64,000 bases of DNA from positions 34,322,540 through 34,386,539 of the forward strand of contig NC_087063.1 of the NCBI RefSeq assembly GCF_963678635.1, given 5' to 3'. Under the pieces are notes generated by a model. That model searched no databases. It worked only from the letters and a program-made list of their open reading frames with translations, and was not told the DNA's origin. Origin of the DNA: Symsagittifera roscoffensis (Eukaryota > Xenacoelomorpha > Acoela > Convolutidae). The translations under genes and the position numbers were made by a program. Within the stretch, counting starts at the first letter, position 1; every line of letters starts with the position of its first letter. Of the stretch, positions 12,121-23,176 are shown in pieces.

Positions 12121-12668
12121 TACTAGAAGAAAAAATCAAATATTCGTCTGGTATATTGTTCCGACTTTCGATACGAAAGTAACGGAATCTTTGTGCTCGG
12201 GGTGGGTTTTTTTTTTCTTCTGACAAATTTCGACTTTTTAACTAGCAATTTTTGACGGAATTTTTTTTATATCATTCAAAAGGTATTGTTGTCCTGAGCT
12301 TAAATTTGAAAAGATATTTCACCTGTGATCATTTTTCGTAAAGTTATGAGGGTTTAAAGATTGCCATTTTGGCAATTTTGACCAATTTGGGACAACTAAC
12401 GCGCAATATAATTCGGGCTATTAACGCGTAAGCGGAGATTTAATCCGTCTTATCAATCGTTCCAAATTGGTTGAACGAAGCTTATTTGCCATGATTGATT
12501 TGTTACAAGGAACGAAACCTATCTTTTTGTACTTTATATGGCGTGTGGTGGGATGATTTTCATAAAAAAATTCAAATTTTAGAAAAAAATTTTCATTTTA
12601 TCTTATTTCAATTAATTTTTTTATGTATTACTGCTGCTCAATAAACCTTAAAAGGCAATCGGAACATC

Positions 12669-12683
12669 CAGGGCTTCGCCCTG
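12669..12683. repeat. Recurrent hairpin motif
   Basis: CAGGGCTTCGCCCTG forms a 6-bp stem with a small loop and is followed by ATACGAGCAGTCTTG. The same module, inverted or mutated, is found at 79-95, 16438-16454, 54422-54438, 56465-56481 and about 57177-57195, always next to the GAGCAGTCTT/AAGACTGCTC tag. Confidence 0.65.
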
Positions 12684-13330
12684 ATACGAGCAGTCTTGTT
12701 TGTACTTGTACTTCACGCGAATTACTGGTATCTCACTTTATCCTCAGTGCTGCTGCTCAGTTTTGCAAATTGTTTTTGATTTTGATTAACTTATTTATGA
12801 TTACTTTCTTACTTTTGAAATATTCTACTTATTGAACGTGAGTCACTTAGCATAGAACCTATTTAATTTTCATTATTGAAAAAAAATTGACGGCGTATTT
12901 GTGCTCGGGTTGATTTTTTTCTCCATAGAGGACGACTTTTGTTTTTTAAAGAAATTTTTGACGATTTTTTTTTCAACTCAAATTGACTTTCGAAGAAAAT
13001 GACGGAATGTGTGTTCTGGGGTTCGTTTTTTTTCTTCAGACGAAGTTCGACTTTTTAAAGAGTGAATTTGACAAAAGTTAGCTCAAATTAAAAAAACTCA
13101 CCTCTGATCTTTTGTTGCAAAAGTTATGGGGGTTTAAAAATGGCCAAGTTACCCATATTTGAGATATTTACCGCTAGATAAATTTTTTTCAATAACGTAT
13201 TTTTTGAAGATTTAGGAGATTTTACTTTTCCGACTTATGAAGAAAGTGCGGAGTATTTATGCTTGAGTGGTTTTCGTTCCGACTATCGAAGAACGCAAGG
13301 AATATATATGCTCGGGGTGGTTTTTTAAAA

Positions 13331-13402
13331 GTCATTCCCTCGGGTGATCGATCCATGGATCTTCGTGGACCCAGAAGAGTCGCACTCACCCCTAGACTAC
13401 AC
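13331..13402 (-). pseudogene. tRNA-like sequence (tRNA relic or SINE head)
   Basis: Read on the minus strand, TAGTCTAGGGGTGAGTG (13383-13399) resembles a pol III box A. GGATCGATCACC (13343-13354) is a diverged box B at the right spacing, and a T run follows within 20 bp. The acceptor stem cannot be closed, so it is not a working tRNA. Confidence 0.35.
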
Positions 13403-14130
13403 TGATATTAGGACAGGTGTGAAACGCTCACTGTACTACTTTGCTTCTAAAAATTAACGCGCATTATTTGCGATTGACGAATTATCCCGCAGCACAAAAT
13501 TGTTTCAAATTAAATTGAGGCGGGCTAATTAGTCTTATTAATTCCATGCACGATTCTTAAAGTTCATAGTTAATCGTCAATGTTTCCTTAATAAAAAAAT
13601 ATTCGAGACCATTTAAAAGGCGATCATTGCTGGTTGATTGCTTAGTAATCTAGCCTAAGTTATAAGTCTCACCTTAATTCGTCAAGTTTCTTGACAATAG
13701 TTATAGTAAAAAAGCTAGAAAAGAGTATAAAATTATATTATGGATAGTTAATTATAAATTATTTGAACAAATAATGAACAACTGTCTTTACTACTTATAG
13801 AGATGGGGTCAATACCTAGTTTTTGCATTTAAACTAACACTTTGTTCCGTTACTTTCGCTACAAAAGTCAGAACAACAACGTACTGCAAGCGTTAATTGT
13901 CCCAAATTGGCCAAAATGGCAATCGCTAAACCCCCATAAGTTAACGAAAAATGATCACAGGTGAAATAGTTTTTTTGAATTTAATCTCAGGACAACAATA
14001 CTTTTGAATGATAAAAAAATTCCGTCAAAATGGCTAGTTAAAAGTCGAAATTTGTCTGATGAAAAAAACCAACCCGAGCACATTTATCCCATTACTTTTG
14101 CTACAAAAGTCAGAACAACAACTTAACGCA

Positions 14131-14734
14131 AGCGATATTTTCATACGTGCCGAATCACACTGTTCTACAATTTTTGTCCAAACTGGATTAATGAGGCTCG
14201 TCTTATGAGCGATCGTCTTAATTTCGTACTACTCAAATGCTCACTCTTGATGTTTAATATTGTCCCACACTATTCAATGCTGATTGAGTGGCATTCGGAA
14301 CATTCAGGGTTTTGATCTACTTTACTAACCGCTTGGTTGGTTTTTCATCCTGAATTCAAACGCTTTCAGTTTAATTTAAAATGTTTTTTTTTTGTTTTAA
14401 ACCCTGTAAATGTATCTATATATAGGGGCGGATTTAGGGGAAAAACAACAAAATCCTAAGACAAACAGTTTTCGTAGCCAAACAATTGAGACGCGCCCTT
14501 AAACTGGTGAGACACAATTTGATTAATTTCGGACAAACGTTTAAAAAGTTATAAATTAAGACTGACTGACCTCCAATAACACCAGAGGCGTATTTGGGGG
14601 GGGGGGGGTAGCGTACGCCTTTTCCTAATGATTTGACCCCCTCACAAAGCAAGGGCCCCCTTTGGGTAACAATTTATGGCCTTCATTTTCGGCTTTCCAA
14701 CACTAAAATTTTTCTAAAGGTACCTGCGGGTTTA
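14131..14734. other. Non-coding stretch with MITE scraps
   Basis: No gene. GGGGCGGATTTAGG at about 14426 and a G run at about 14598-14608 are probable ends of degraded hAT-like MITEs. Confidence 0.45.
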
Positions 14735-15171
14735 CAGGGGCGGATCTAGGATTTTGTCAAGGGGGGAGGCGGCTTCTCAAAAAATTTTCGAAGCTTTGTC
14801 GACATTTTTTTTTAGGTCGACCTAATTAATTTTCCGAGCTCTCCCAAAGCATTAAGAAGACGCTGTTTTGGTAAAATTTTCTGTACCGCAGGCAAAACAA
14901 AATTTTGAGAAAATAAGCCAAAAAATAGCATTTTTGAACACTTTTTGCAAAATTTTGACCAAAAAATTGCGCTTTTTCGCCGCGCGCTCGCCTCTCAAAG
15001 TTAGTCTATAATGGCGCCAACGGCGCCTTTAGAAAAATTTTTGGGTCCACCGCCAAATATGGATTTCTCAAAATAGTTCAAAGTGGGGACCCGTTTTGTC
15101 TGGAGGGGGCCGAATCCATGAGGGGGGGGGGGGGGGGGGGTGTCCACCTTATCCACCTTAATCTGCCCCTG
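14735..15171. mobile_element. hAT-like MITE, second large copy
   Basis: Begins CAGGGGCGGATCTAGG and ends ATCTGCCCCTG, with the same interior landmarks as 6966-7334 and a G-homopolymer of about 20 near the right end. No matching 8-bp flanks are visible. A further right-end fragment (CCAGATCCCCCCCTG) follows at about 15185-15231, suggesting nested or adjacent copies. Confidence 0.75.
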
Positions 15172-15239
15172 GTTAAAAGTTTCGAAAAATGTTTGAGAAA
15201 TCCCCTTGAGAAACCCCAGATCCCCCCCTGTATATTTAA

Positions 15240-16359
15240 AGGTCAAAAAATGTTTTTGGTTGACCTTGGAAAAGTTACGCGATATTTGCGAATGCGAAGC
15301 TTTTTCTGCCTCAAGATGTTACATCAGCCCCTAAGCGTGGATTTGCAGGATATATCAACAATGAAGAAAAAAGCTAGTTTCTGGCCTGAAGTTCTGCTGT
15401 TTATATCTTAAAACAACTTGGTTACTTTGAGTTTGGTAATAATAGTGTTTGTTTTTTAATGGGTAACAAACTCCCCTGACCCCATTAAAAAGAGTTGAGC
15501 AGATGAGCATATACTTTTATACGAGCAGCATAGTAGATCAGCATATATAACTTTGGACCTTGTAACAATTCCGCCTTTGTAAAAGGGTGAGGATATAAGC
15601 AAGAGCAAAAGAGGTTTTAGCTGCAAATTAAACAGTTTTATGGTTGTTTATATGTTTTATGTTATTTAGATGTTACCTGATTTTTGCCATGATATTTTCA
15701 TTAAGTAGTCTGTAACCTTGTTGTAAGTAACAACATAAAGGAAAATTGTTATAAAGCAAAAGAGCTCCAGTTAAAAATGGTTTAGGTTATTACAGGCAGT
15801 GATGCTAGAATGGAGATGCTAGAAAAATCTGCCTGCAAAATCAATCAAAAGTGTGGAAAAAATTAATGGGAATAGAAATTGGTGTAAAACTTTTCTTCGA
15901 ATCACCATTATTTTCGCTTTTTGAAATGTCCCACTTATCTGGCGTCCTTAGTGAGGTTGACGTTCTTGCCAGGCCCCAAAGGTTTCTGCTAGAAAGATAA
16001 TTCAGCAGAATTGGAAAAATTTTTGTCTTGAAGAGCATAATAATTTATAGAGCATCAGAGCATTACACATTTTTGTCCAAGATACCTGTAAGCATATCCC
16101 GGAAAGTATTTAAATTAAAAACTTTTTTAGTTAATTAAATAGCTCTTCAAAAACCATTAAAATAGTTGAAGATATTCAAAAAAAGATTTGCTGCATTAAC
16201 AGCACAAAAAAAATCAATTCCAACGAATTCTCTGCTAAAAAATGTAGCGAGTCTGAGAGAAAACTCGATTATTTCATTTGTGACAACATTTACAGCCTCT
16301 AGCTATTTACAGCCTCTTTTCTTTTCAATTACCCCCACCCTTAGTGAAGATATCAATGT
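15240..16359. other. Non-coding stretch
   Basis: No gene or recognisable transposon end seen; AT-rich with short random ORFs. The left boundary of repeat R copy B must lie at or before 16360, but window copy A starts at the same base, so the true edge cannot be placed. Confidence 0.45.
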
Positions 16360-16547
16360 TAGCGTATAATTTTTGAAATATTGTCGTTTTTCTGGAGAAT
16401 TTCAACAGAAATAGTTGAAACAAGACTGCTCGTATATCAGGACAAAGCCCTGAATGTTCCGACTGTCCCTTAATTCAAATCGAATAGTTTTTGGGAAAAG
16501 AAAATATTGAAAACCTATACATTTTGGACAACATCGAATTGTGAAAT
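16360..16547. repeat. Repeat R, copy B, left part
   Basis: Nearly identical to 1-189. It ends in AAAT (16544-16547), the left target duplication of E1; R resumes at 33453 with the second AAAT. Confidence 0.85.
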
Positions 16548-16957
16548 TGAGTTAGGACCGATGTGGTTAACTCATAGAGTAATTTCGGATAGGGTACACC
16601 GTCTGCTCGTCACGCTATCTTATTTTCGGCCGGATAGATTCGTGCAACTTCTTAGTCTAATACCGATCCTAATCTTACTCTTATACTATCTAGTCTCAGG
16701 TTGTTTAACTAGTCTCTGCTAGGCTCAATAGATCTAGGGTATACTGGTTTATTGCGGCTGCTGAAGTTCTCTTGGAGAGGCAACTAATTTCTAAGTTAAA
16801 TTCAAATCTCTCTGGTGCTGAAATTACAAGTAATTTCAGCACTTACAAATAAGTGGGTTGTTAGTTAGATGGATCATGATTGGTTAATATTAAATACTTT
16901 ACAGTGGTAAAATATCTAATTTATCCAATCATAAAATATAGTTTAGATCAGGTTCCA
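16548..16957 (-). repeat. E1 3' LTR
   Basis: A 410-bp LTR with TG...CA ends on the minus strand. It contains a CCAAT-type box (ATTGG on plus at 16879-16883), a perfect 13-bp-stem hairpin at 16815-16842, and AATAAA on the minus strand at 16748-16753. In the E2 LTRs and the 37060 copy that hexamer is AACAAA. Confidence 0.9.
16815..16842. promoter_or_regulatory. Perfect LTR hairpin
   Basis: Two 13-base arms (GTGCTGAAATTAC and its exact complement) separated by two bases. It is preserved without change in all five LTR copies (1208-1235 and equivalents), although those LTRs differ elsewhere, which suggests a constrained RNA or DNA structure. Its role is unknown. Confidence 0.75.
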
Positions 16958-18554
16958 CCCATCCGGGTTTTACAGAGTTTTTTAGAATTGTCTTTCTGCA
17001 ATTCAAAGGATGGATGATGGACGTTGGTATTTGGCGAACATCACATTCTTATCCGGTTTCTCTTGTTAGAGAAGTTCCAGGACTCTGGAATGATGGATAT
17101 CAATCGTTGTGTCTTCTTGTGACAGCGACTGTGTTTCCCAACGAAATCAATCTGATTTCAGAATGGTTTGCTATGACGGGTTTTTCTGTTTTATGTAGAG
17201 AACTTCTTTTGTGTTCGACCTCGTCTGGGAATGGCGTGGAGATTGTGCGTGGAGGGGATGCCTTGTTACTCGGATCTGTACGTATACTTGAACATCGAGG
17301 TGGTCATTGGTCTAGTTCAATGAAGTCCTTTTCTGCGAAGTCAAGTCGTACTCTAAATCCTTTGAGTTGTGATTGTGGACGGCATATTGGTTGTGGTTGG
17401 CCATTCTTTTTCGAGTGTAGTGGGGTCATTTTGTCTTTGGATGTTCGTCTTTGTTGTTGTATGCTGATCTATATACTGCAAGGTATAATTTACATCTTAT
17501 AAAATTTTTATTAGTTCAGTGTTTTAATTATGATTTTGGTTAGTTGTTTTCACAAAAGCATTTTGTTTTAGTTCGGTTATTTTGAAGAGTTACTCACCCT
17601 TGAGTACCTCTTATTAAAAACAGAAGTGTGGTCACAAAGCGTGGATGTAGCGCGGTGGGTTAGGCCGGCTATAGAGCATGCTCAGGACGTCCTCTCTGAT
17701 GGGTTAGGCCAGGAGTGGGAGTATGATTTCGTGCGGTTTCTGTGAGAGGTCCTGTTATGTGATAACGTTTTATGTCGGGTTTGTGGTGGTTTTTCTTATG
17801 TTTCGTTGGTTGTGTCCTTTTTTCCAAAATCAAATTGTTTTTGGTATGGGTTTGTCTTTCGACTTTTTTGTGTTTTATTATTTCTTTCTTAGACTTTATA
17901 ATAGTCTTCAAAAGAATAAATTATCCAGTTTTAAACTGGGTTAATCCGGTTTGGGTACCGTTGGTTTTCTTTTCTTAGTCATGCTGTTATTCTATGATTT
18001 GTGGTGTTTAGTAAGCTGCGTTGGTTAGTTTTGTTTAGTATATAATTCCTGTCCAACCGGGTTAAAGGAAAGTTTGAAACTTGTTATCGTGTGTTAGAGT
18101 TGTTGAGTGTAAAAACTTGAAACTGAAATTCATTATTTAAACAATTCTTCGTGGGCGAGCTGTGCGAGTTTGGATAGAATTCTTGTGCGAGTGAATGAAA
18201 ATATCAAAAGGTTAGTACTGCTTTTTCGTTTTATCAATTTACTACATAGAATTTTAATTTTACTGCTAGGTTTGGGGAAAAATTAAGTTACAAATTTTCA
18301 TCATTACTAAATTTACTATTTTTGGGGAAACAATTTATAAATTAATTTCCTACATTGGTATGAATTTTATTATATTTATCTAGTGCAAAATATTAATAGA
18401 GTTTAGAAGAATTTTAACAAGTTTTTTATTTTTTTTTCTTTTCTGTTTTTTGCAGATGATCGTGGGTTGAAGACTAAAAATCTAAATGAGACATGAATAA
18501 AGAATGGTTAGTTTTAATTTAAATTTATTAGTGAAAAATATGTATAAATTATAC
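16958..18554 (-). other. E1 3' untranslated region
   Basis: 1.6 kb between the last ORF stop and the 3' LTR. Minus-strand frames are closed by many stops. The plus-strand frame at 17014-17502 is broken in the paralogous E2 segment, so it is not a gene. The bases next to the LTR (minus-strand AAAACCCGGATGGG) are the likely polypurine tract. GGGTTAGGCC occurs twice at about 17657-17712. Confidence 0.6.
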
Positions 18555-20369
18555 TTACCTGTTAGTCGTCGGGGAAAAACCGTGGGGGAAGATGTCATGT
18601 ATGATGTCGGAATTTGTTAGTAATTTTGCAAGTATGCGAATGATGTTTTTAGTTTGAAGCAGTGGCCAAAGCAATTGAAGTGCTTCAATAGTTTTTAGTT
18701 CTTCAGTGCCAACTGCAAACTCATAAGGTGTGTTTTGAATGAGATTATATAATTTGTGATTGTATTTAGTGTTGTGGATGAATTCTAATATTGGGATTTC
18801 TATAGGTTGGATAAATTCATGTGGGATAAGGAAGGGTCTGGATTCTTCTGCGTTAAGGGTCTTCGTGATGGGACAAAATATATACATTTGGGTTATGGGA
18901 TCATAATTGCGGAGGATACCGTGAAGTTTAGTATCTTTGATGCAATATGTGAAATTAGGAAAAAATGGTGAAGTGTATTTAGAGTTAATAAACTGAAAAC
19001 GGTGGTGTGGTTGTCTTGATGGAGTGTGTAGATCAAAATGATTTTGTATGAAACGATAATATGTATATGTGTTGGTTTGTTTAGTGCGTAACATAATGTC
19101 GTGTGAGCAGTGCAAATCGCGTTCATGTGGTGCAAGGAAGTGGAAGGTTAGTGAAAATGATTGAAATTTTTCTTTAAAACTTTCGTAAGCTTGCATGTCG
19201 GTTAGTGCTTCTGAAATGATGTGATCAAATTTTCGATCAAATATATTGAGTGTAAATACATATGGTGTTTTGATGAAGAATTTTTTTGTTAGTTGTGGGT
19301 TAGCGAAGCGATCATCATCTAAAAATTGGTCTTGGTTAGATCGGATGATGTTATGATCGTAATATTCTAGCGTAAATTCGTTAGCTCGAGGTGCAGTGAA
19401 TGTTTTTAGTGACTTTTTGTATCCTATATAAGTAAATTGTCTATGTGTTAGTGGTGTGGTGAGTCGATATAGCATATCTTGATTTCTTTCTATATCGATA
19501 TGAGTATTAGATAATGGTAGGCAAAGGGGATTAGTGAAATGATAATATGATTTCCAATGAAGTGTAGGTATTAAAACATGTTCATCTACAAAACTACGTG
19601 TGTCGTTAGTGTCGTGAGGGGTGTTTAAAGTATATTGTGGAGATGAAGGTAAGGTGATTGCTAGAAAATTTTTCGTGTTAGTGTGATGTGGATGATTAAT
19701 ATATTCCCGGGCTGTTCCTGGTTTGGTTGGGAATGGATGGTTTGGGAATTTTCTTTTAAAAGTGCGATAAGCTCTATTAGTGCTATTTGATGATTCGGTG
19801 GAAGTGGATGATTGTGCTAATGATGCAGAATAAGCTGAAGAGGGTGTAGGGGTAGGTGGGTTTGAGGATTCTATTGTGGAAGAAATCTGATTTATAGTGG
19901 GAGTGTTAAGGTGTGATGGTTGTTGTTGTAGGGTGATAAAATTATCTAGTTCTTGGGAGATTTGGGGAATATCTGGAGAATTGGATGATCGGTCTGAATG
20001 AAATGAAGATTATGTTTGGGTGACTTGTGAAGCATAAGAGGGTGTAGAAATGGATAGGAGTGGGTTATTTGGTGGGATTGGTTGAAAAAGAGGTTTTGAA
20101 AAAATTGAGGGGTTGGTTTGAAAATTATTGGATGGAGATGGTTCAGAGTCTGCAAATTCATCAGGGGTTTCAATATTAAGGTTATTGAGTTGTGAAATGG
20201 AGTATAAAACTGAAATATTTGAATTAGTGTCTGAATTCATGCCTGATGTTATATTACTAGTTGGGAAATCGGGTGGCGGGAAAGCAAAAAGTGGAATTAT
20301 TGTAATTGGAGTGTTGAGGTTGGTTGGATGGGAATTTGAGCGGTGTAGGGATCCAAGTTGTCGGCTCAT
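18555..20369 (-). pseudogene. E1 fourth ORF downstream of env (unknown, one nonsense codon)
   Basis: A single open frame of 604 codons interrupted only by one TAA at 20010-20012 (codon 120); beyond it the frame stays open to 18555. Its ATG overlaps the env stop as ATGA (20366-20369), an arrangement suited to termination-reinitiation. Roughly the first 200 residues are rich in Ser, Thr, Pro and Asn and look disordered. The remaining about 400 residues look globular, with many aromatic residues and no clear membrane segment or signal peptide. I recognise no family. The intact C-terminal 306 codons begin at Met 19475. An accessory retroelement protein is the best guess from position alone; capsid, RNA-binding or antagonist roles are all untested. 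Confidence 0.8.
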
Positions 20370-22984
20370 CGTGGGCTAAAAAAATTATTATTTTGAGACT
20401 GAAAAGCGGTGGTATGGGGTTGTTCGATAATTTGTTCATATATATTTTCATCTTGTGAATGATGTGTCATTATATGTTGTATGGGACTTTGCGATATGGT
20501 TGGTCTAAAATTTGGATTATGTGTTATTGCTAAATTTCGAAAATTTCGTGGGACTAGGGATAATGGATGGTTATGTGGTAGGGGTGGTAACTGTGGTGCT
20601 GTAGGCGTTATTTCTATATTATTATGTTCTTCGTCGTACGTGTTCTGTCTTGTCGCTATTTTTGTATTGTATTCTTTTATTTGTGCGTCTAAAAGAATTT
20701 TGTTTATTGATGATGAAAAAATTCCAAAAAATCCTGCAAATAGTATGCGTGCTACACTTGCTTGTCTTTTTACTTGTGTGTGTATAGCGCATGTAGTATA
20801 GATTCCTTTTAAAAGTGAAAAAAGAAATCCTATAAAGTTAAACATTGCGTATAGAATAGTCAACTTTTCTAAGATGTAATAGGGCCATCCTAGAAAATCA
20901 AGAATTTCATTTTTTAGTGTAACAAAGCTAAAAATATTTATAGGTGAGATATCTTGTGGTCGGTATTTTTCACCGTTTAGATATATATAGTCTTTAATGT
21001 CTTTAAAATATCCGCTATAATCTTGTGTATAGATATCTGCAAATCCTGCGGTTTCGGCAAGTTTGCGTAAGTTTTGGTCAATTGATTGTCTTTGTATAGT
21101 GTCCATTTGTGTTAATAATTCCTGGAATTGTTGTGTTCTAATGTGATGTTGGATATCGGATTTTGAATATATTCCAATTGATAGTAAGTCGATATTTGGG
21201 TTTCGAGCAATAGCTCTAATGCTTTCTGGTGAAAATTTTTTGAGTGATTGCATTAATGTGGGGTATGGGGTAAGAAGGTAATATTTATCTTCATCAGGGT
21301 TCAGTTGTACTACATTGTGGCTATTTTCTGATCCACATGGGACTGCGGTATCCCAGAAATAGGTTCGTCTTGAAAGTGTGTCAACGAAATGTACTTTATT
21401 TTTATAAAAGATAGGGATTCTTTTATAACATCGTTTATCTTCAAAAACATATAGTGGTGATATTTTTTTGGTACAGGTATAAAACCATAAAATGTTTCCT
21501 TCGTAGTCTAAAAAATTTGATCTGTTTCCTGATAGTAAATATCCTGCGTAGGGTATTTTTAATACTGCTAGTGCAAGTGATTGTAAGATTTGTGTCCGTT
21601 CTAATTCGCATAGTTGGTGAAGTGTTTCTAATTCAGAGAGTGACATTTCCTGAAAAATTCGGCTAATTGTGTAGTCTAATTTCATATCTAAGTGAATATC
21701 ATAGTGGATATTACCAAAATAAGAATTATTCATTCGTGATAATTCTTGTAAACGTGTGCTTCTAGTGTCATGGGGCTTTAGATGTCCACCAGGTTGACCA
21801 TTACTTTTTTGAAAATTAACTGGTATATATGATGTTCCTTCGTTTAGAGGATGACTTGTGGCATATGGGTCGATTTTTATTTTTCCAGTGGTCATGTCGA
21901 AACCTTTTTCATATTCAACTAATATTTCAGAATATTGTGTTTTGTGAAGTGGGTTTCTGTATTTGCATGCAAGTTCTGTTTCTTGATATATTTGAAAACG
22001 TGTCAATTTATTTTCTATATTGCGAATGTTTCTAAAATCAGTACTTTGTTTTCGTGATGGACTTACTTGTTCATATGGAATTGATTGTATAAAATATTTT
22101 TCGTGAAATTTTATCATTCGGGCGTGTATTTTTGCTACTTGAAATGTTGTACATGTGTCTTCGGGGAACCAAACAATTGTTGCTTGTGTTCGTGTTGTAG
22201 GGTCACAATAGCCTTGATCGTTTTTACAGGGTATTCTAATTCCTTGATAGATCATTGTGTTGTCAGATAAATCGCGTGTGAGTTGTATTTTTTCGAGTTG
22301 TTTTTTCCAATCGAAAAACATTGTTTCTTGATATCCTTTATTTTTTGTGTCTGCTTTGCAGTTTGATGGGTTATTTATACCAATGTGTGGTATCCAGTGT
22401 TTATCGTGTATGTCATAAGTTAATCTTCCGTGTGCGCCGTTGTATGGGTATTTTTCGTCCAGTTTGATATTTCCTTGATATCTTTCAAGTTCTGCTTGAT
22501 GTACAGAATCTGCAAAAACTTGGAAATATACTAACTTTCTGTCGGTGTTTTTATTTCTTGTGATATTTAGTCTGAGTAACTCGTTTTTACAATCTTCGGG
22601 ATTGAGATGTAAAAGTCGTTCGATATTACTCTGGTAGAATGATTCGTGGTCAAGTCGGTTTTTATTTCCATTTGAGACTTGTGAACAATGTACTTTCTTT
22701 TCGGAAAATGTTGCTGTGAATTTATATCCTATAACTGTTGTTGCTCGGGCTTTTGAATAGAGTGTCGCTATTACATTTGTAGTTTCTATAGCTTGTGGTT
22801 CTGTTTCGCATTGTGATACTTGATTTATTGCATATTTGTGTAGTGTTTTTTGTTCATTTTCTTCACAATCGTAATGTGTTACTAATAAGTCTTGGGGTCC
22901 TGTGCGGGGAGAAGGATTTATGTTCTGATCGGAAATTACTAGAAAAAAGAGTTGGAGAAAAATTAATATTTTTAGAATATACAT
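20366..22984 (-). CDS. env: E1 envelope-like glycoprotein
   Basis: Intact 872-codon ORF. Residues 1-18 form a signal peptide (ILKILIFLQLFFLVIS). A large Cys-containing ectodomain follows, with many Cys between residues 40 and 550. A hydrophobic membrane segment at about 704-728 is followed by a second hydrophobic stretch at about 745-761 and a polar Pro/Asn-rich tail. This is the layout of a type I viral fusion glycoprotein that would sit in the cell or virion membrane and mediate entry. I see no obvious furin site. It is not clearly similar to the errantivirus/baculovirus F family. A relation to glycoproteins shared between arthropod negative-strand viruses and LTR elements is possible but unproven. 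It is the only E1 gene with no frame damage. It starts 192 bp after the preceding ORF. Confidence 0.82.
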   Translation of the reverse strand: MYILKILIFLQLFFLVISDQNINPSPRTGPQDLLVTHYDCEENEQKTLHKYAINQVSQCETEPQAIETTNVIATLYSKARATTVIGYKFTATFSEKKVHCSQVSNGNKNRLDHESFYQSNIERLLHLNPEDCKNELLRLNITRNKNTDRKLVYFQVFADSVHQAELERYQGNIKLDEKYPYNGAHGRLTYDIHDKHWIPHIGINNPSNCKADTKNKGYQETMFFDWKKQLEKIQLTRDLSDNTMIYQGIRIPCKNDQGYCDPTTRTQATIVWFPEDTCTTFQVAKIHARMIKFHEKYFIQSIPYEQVSPSRKQSTDFRNIRNIENKLTRFQIYQETELACKYRNPLHKTQYSEILVEYEKGFDMTTGKIKIDPYATSHPLNEGTSYIPVNFQKSNGQPGGHLKPHDTRSTRLQELSRMNNSYFGNIHYDIHLDMKLDYTISRIFQEMSLSELETLHQLCELERTQILQSLALAVLKIPYAGYLLSGNRSNFLDYEGNILWFYTCTKKISPLYVFEDKRCYKRIPIFYKNKVHFVDTLSRRTYFWDTAVPCGSENSHNVVQLNPDEDKYYLLTPYPTLMQSLKKFSPESIRAIARNPNIDLLSIGIYSKSDIQHHIRTQQFQELLTQMDTIQRQSIDQNLRKLAETAGFADIYTQDYSGYFKDIKDYIYLNGEKYRPQDISPINIFSFVTLKNEILDFLGWPYYILEKLTILYAMFNFIGFLFSLLKGIYTTCAIHTQVKRQASVARILFAGFFGIFSSSINKILLDAQIKEYNTKIATRQNTYDEEHNNIEITPTAPQLPPLPHNHPLSLVPRNFRNLAITHNPNFRPTISQSPIQHIMTHHSQDENIYEQIIEQPHTTAFQSQNNNFFSPR

Positions 22985-23176
22985 GTGTATGATAATCCTG
23001 AGTATGGGTTATAAAATGTGATGTAACTAATTGTCTTTTTGGTATATCTGTCGTATTTATATATACTTCAGTTGTTTTAATGGTGGTGGTAGTGATTGAG
23101 CTGTTATATTTGGTGGGTTTAATGGGTAAGGATGTTGGGCAATGTTGTTTAGTTTAACCGTGATTTCAAATTTTAA
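22985..23176 (-). other. Intergenic gap between extra ORF and env
   Basis: Short AT-rich spacer. No ORF or motif of note. Confidence 0.4.

Larger units (their letters stand above)
12121..14130. repeat. Repeat cluster with inverted outer arms
   Basis: The left arm, about 12140-12420 (GATACGAAAGTAACGGAAT, TGATCATTTTTCGTAAAG, TTGGGACAACTAACGCG), recurs inverted at about 13845-14110. An extra direct relative lies at about 12890-13180. Similar pieces occur at 54640-54900 and 55985-56240. The inverted arms flanking 1.4 kb could mean a long fold-back element, but sharp ends and target duplications are not visible. No coding region is credible. Confidence 0.5.

Noticed and set aside
12121-14130. Foldback transposon with defined ends
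   Set aside because: The inverted arms are real, but no sharp termini or target duplications could be found, so it is reported only as a repeat cluster.
15118-15411. 97-codon ORF beginning in a poly-G run
   Set aside because: It starts inside an hAT-like MITE and runs through repeat sequence; no homology pattern.
17014-17502. 162-codon plus-strand ORF in the E1 3' UTR
   Set aside because: The paralogous segment of E2 (1400-1750) has several stops and shifts in this frame, and the residue pattern is not protein-like.
17650-17715. tRNA-like box A (TAGCGCGGTGGGTTAGG)
   Set aside because: No box B at tRNA distance and no foldable stems.
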